A stretch of 7,133 bases of DNA. It comes from Leptospiraceae bacterium (lineage in GTDB: Bacteria; Spirochaetota; Leptospiria; Turneriellales; Turneriellaceae). Shown one piece after another: positions 5,865-7,133 of this stretch. The translations under genes were made by a program, and so were the position numbers. How positions within the stretch are numbered: the first letter of the stretch is position 1; every line of letters begins with the position of its first letter. The stretch covers positions 1 to 7,133 of the forward strand of contig JAEUSA010000368.1 of the NCBI GenBank assembly GCA_016788945.1. Direction: 5' to 3'. The notes under the pieces are model-generated. The model was not told the origin of the DNA. It did not search any database and worked only from the letters and a program-made list of their open reading frames with translations.

Positions 5865-6590
5865 ATGGCGGAAAAGCTTTTTCCATACCGGTCAGTTCTT
5901 TTCTTCTTGCTTTATGGAATTTATATTCTTTTCCTTGAAGACCATATTACCCAACTAACCAGGCAGGCCAATGTCGAAAAAATCACGGCGCCGAGTATGG
6001 GGTATGTGTTATTTCTGCTTCAGTGCATCGAACTTCCCGCATTGTGGGTTAAATGGAAAGCTCTGAAATACCGCATCGCAGAGAAGAGATTTCATTTTAC
6101 CGGAATGATCTTGGTTTGGGCGTTACACAGCGTGCTTTCTATTCTGCTGTTGCACGCGGCTATGAATTTCTTCGGTATCAATATTCCCACGAAGAGCAAA
6201 TCGGATTCAACGGCTATGTATTGGTATTTCTTAATCGTTATCAAAGAGCTTATCATATTATTTCCGATGCTGCCGATTTCGTTGCAAAGAGGTGCGAAAA
6301 AACCGGTTGCGATCAGCGTCGAGTTTACGGCAGATTTAGTACTGCTCATTTACACATGTATCTCATACTCCGTTATCTGGAAGGCGGATGCACAATTTTC
6401 CAGCAGCGGCACTACGGGCCTGTTTCATGGACTGACTCTCACGGTTCTGTTTGTGTTATTGTATGTTCCTATGGCATTTACCGAAATTGTCGAGAATCTG
6501 GCCTACCGAAAAAAGAGGAGTGCGCAGATCAAACTCGCTTTCTCCATCATTTTTCCCGTAGTCTGTATGCATATCGACCGATTGGCTTAG
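5865..6590 (+). CDS. Polytopic membrane protein of unknown function
   Basis: 241 residues from ATG at 5865 (MAEKLFPYRS). An in-frame TTG at 5832 would add 11 residues, but it lies upstream of the -10 box, so ATG is preferred. Six or seven membrane helices are visible: about 9-25, 45-62, 79-104, 118-139, 154-172, 187-209 and 221-238. Several helices carry acidic residues in or near the membrane: Glu56 (CIELPALW), Glu128 (IKELIILFP) and Glu207/Glu210 (FTEIVE). Basic loops (63-76, 214-223) suggest cytoplasmic sides. No family is recognised. No Shine-Dalgarno precedes the ATG, and the predicted leader is only about eight bases, so translation may be near-leaderless. The first part is visibly A+T-rich: 21 G+C in the 60 bases 5881-5940, against about 37 in 6841-6900 of the phosphotransferase gene. 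The stop is TAG at 6588-6590, followed by a hairpin. It stands alone as a divergent gene. Confidence 0.75.
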   Translation: MAEKLFPYRSVLFFLLYGIYILFLEDHITQLTRQANVEKITAPSMGYVLFLLQCIELPALWVKWKALKYRIAEKRFHFTGMILVWALHSVLSILLLHAAMNFFGINIPTKSKSDSTAMYWYFLIVIKELIILFPMLPISLQRGAKKPVAISVEFTADLVLLIYTCISYSVIWKADAQFSSSGTTGLFHGLTLTVLFVLLYVPMAFTEIVENLAYRKKRSAQIKLAFSIIFPVVCMHIDRLA

Positions 6591-6602
6591 ATCTGTGTAT
6601 TT

Positions 6603-6633
6603 CGGCGATGGAGACAATTGTTGTCTTTCGCCG
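6603..6633 (+). terminator. Strong hairpin after the membrane protein gene, probable terminator
   Basis: CGGCGA (6603-6608) pairs with TCGCCG (6628-6633). Inside it AGACAA (6612-6617) pairs with TTGTCT (6621-6626) around a TTG loop, with a possible G-T pair (6611/6627) and a two-base bulge. It begins 12 bases after the TAG stop. The downstream sequence is CCTAATATTTACT, which is only mildly T-rich, so this may be an inefficient terminator or a 3'-end-protecting structure. Confidence 0.5.
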
Positions 6634-6705
6634 CCTAATATTTACTGTCTCGACCGTGGATGACACAAACACTGACCAAAAAAAGAATTGCTTGCCCAGA
6701 GCAAC

Positions 6706-6710
6706 AGAGG
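6706..6710 (+). promoter_or_regulatory. Ribosome binding site of the phosphotransferase gene
   Basis: AGAGG lies nine bases before ATG at 6720. It decides the start of the partial gene, since the next in-frame starts are GTG further in. No convincing promoter was found in 6634-6705. Confidence 0.6.
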
Positions 6711-6719
6711 ACATGCTGA

Positions 6720-7133
6720 ATGAACAGCGAAATTTTCATTTGTTTTTCCCGCGTGTTAGAATCGGCAAAATTTACCGCTAAGCTTAGCGGCACCACGCCG
6801 CTTGTGCCCGAAGCCTCGACACGACGCTACTACCGTCTGCATCTCGCCGACAGCACCACTGTGATTGGCGTGCACGAAGGAGCCGAGAGCGCAGCAGTCA
6901 ACATGCCGAACGTTCTCGCAGTGCAGAAATTCCTGAAGACTGGCGGCGTTTCTGTACCAGAAATTTTTTATTGCGACGTTGCCGCGGGCGTCATGCTACA
7001 GCAAGACCTCGGTGACCTGAGCCTCAACGAGGCGCTGCGCGAACAACCCGATACGGCGGAGCTCTTGTACCGGCAGGCGATTGACCACATGCTGTGCTGG
7101 CAGCGCCTGCGTGATGACAGCGAATGCCCTGCC
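6720..7133 (+). CDS. AmgK-like phosphotransferase (APH fold), N-terminal part
   Basis: First 138 codons of a gene cut by the right edge, starting MNSEIFICFS at ATG 6720. The N-lobe resembles COG3178-type kinases, a branch of the aminoglycoside phosphotransferase fold that includes AmgK, the anomeric MurNAc/GlcNAc kinase of cell-wall recycling. The match lies in PEASTRRYYRLHL (30-42, equivalent to the S-x-R-R-Y-F-R-V motif), GGVSVPEIFYCDVAAGVMLQQDLGD (75-99, the hinge region ending in E/Q-D-L-G) and LYRQAIDHMLCWQRL (116-130). The catalytic loop H-x-D and DFG-like Asp would be downstream and cannot be checked. Sugar kinase or another small-molecule kinase is therefore open; drug resistance is not implied. 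G+C is clearly higher than in the preceding gene. A good ribosome binding site and codon-level family resemblance support the start. The 130-base gap and hairpin separate it from the membrane protein gene. Confidence 0.85.
   Translation, partial: MNSEIFICFSRVLESAKFTAKLSGTTPLVPEASTRRYYRLHLADSTTVIGVHEGAESAAVNMPNVLAVQKFLKTGGVSVPEIFYCDVAAGVMLQQDLGDLSLNEALREQPDTAELLYRQAIDHMLCWQRLRDDSECPA
6775..6790. repeat. Perfect 16-base palindrome inside the phosphotransferase gene
   Basis: CCGCTAAGCTTAGCGG is fully self-complementary with no spacer. It covers codons 19 to 24 of the gene, 55 bases after the start codon. It may be a protein-binding site for repression within the early coding region, or chance. 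As a hairpin in RNA it would lose its central bases to the loop. Confidence 0.5.

Noticed and set aside
6053..6781. 242-codon plus-strand open frame overlapping the membrane protein and the next gene's start
   Set aside because: It sits in another frame of the membrane protein gene, has no ribosome binding site, is rich in Arg, His, Cys and Tyr without domain structure, and runs through a hairpin into the start of the phosphotransferase gene. The hydrophobic frame has the promoter and a coherent topology.

Overview
The window looks like a stretch of bacterial chromosome, probably from a Leptospirales-type spirochaete (Turneriella or Leptonema-like). This is an inference from two things: the SH3-domain lipoprotein, whose C-terminal pattern resembles leptospiral SH3 proteins, and relaxed spirochaete-style lipoboxes ending in Ser-Cys and Tyr-Cys. 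No rRNA, tRNA, CRISPR array, insertion sequence or phage gene is visible. The sequence is densely coding and no gene-free gap exceeds 130 bases.

The left three quarters (1-5777) is one run of six genes, all on the minus strand. In transcription order they are: a COG4299/DUF5009-type membrane acyltransferase (4626-5777); a hybrid sensor histidine kinase with a periplasmic solute-binding domain (2222-4585, GTG start); a lipoprotein with a C-terminal SH3 domain (1465-2190); a small Cys- and Gly-containing lipoprotein (1106-1411); a membrane-anchored protein of unknown function (339-1046); and the 5' end of puuD, a membrane-bound urate hydroxylase, which runs off the left edge (1-263). Gaps are 40, 31, 53, 59 and 75 bases, so co-transcription of at least part of the run is plausible. 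Hairpins at 1447-1474 and 279-298 may terminate or attenuate transcription inside it.

The right quarter is on the plus strand. A polytopic membrane protein of unknown function (5865-6590) is divergent from the acyltransferase gene and has a well-formed sigma70-type promoter at 5821-5850. A near-perfect dyad overlaps the -35 of that promoter. A strong hairpin (6603-6633) follows the gene. The window ends in the first 138 codons of an AmgK-like sugar or aminoglycoside phosphotransferase (6720-7133), which carries a perfect 16-bp palindrome early in its coding sequence.

Functionally, most of the run belongs to the cell envelope: a periplasmic ligand sensor with its kinase, two predicted lipoproteins, an anchored protein and an integral membrane acyltransferase. 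The kinase carries a receiver domain but no HPt domain, and no DNA-binding response regulator lies nearby, so its output partner must be encoded elsewhere. No clear defence system, mobile element or other new multi-gene system can be demonstrated. The best leads are the structured DNA upstream of puuD, the divergent promoter/operator region, and the unassigned envelope genes.
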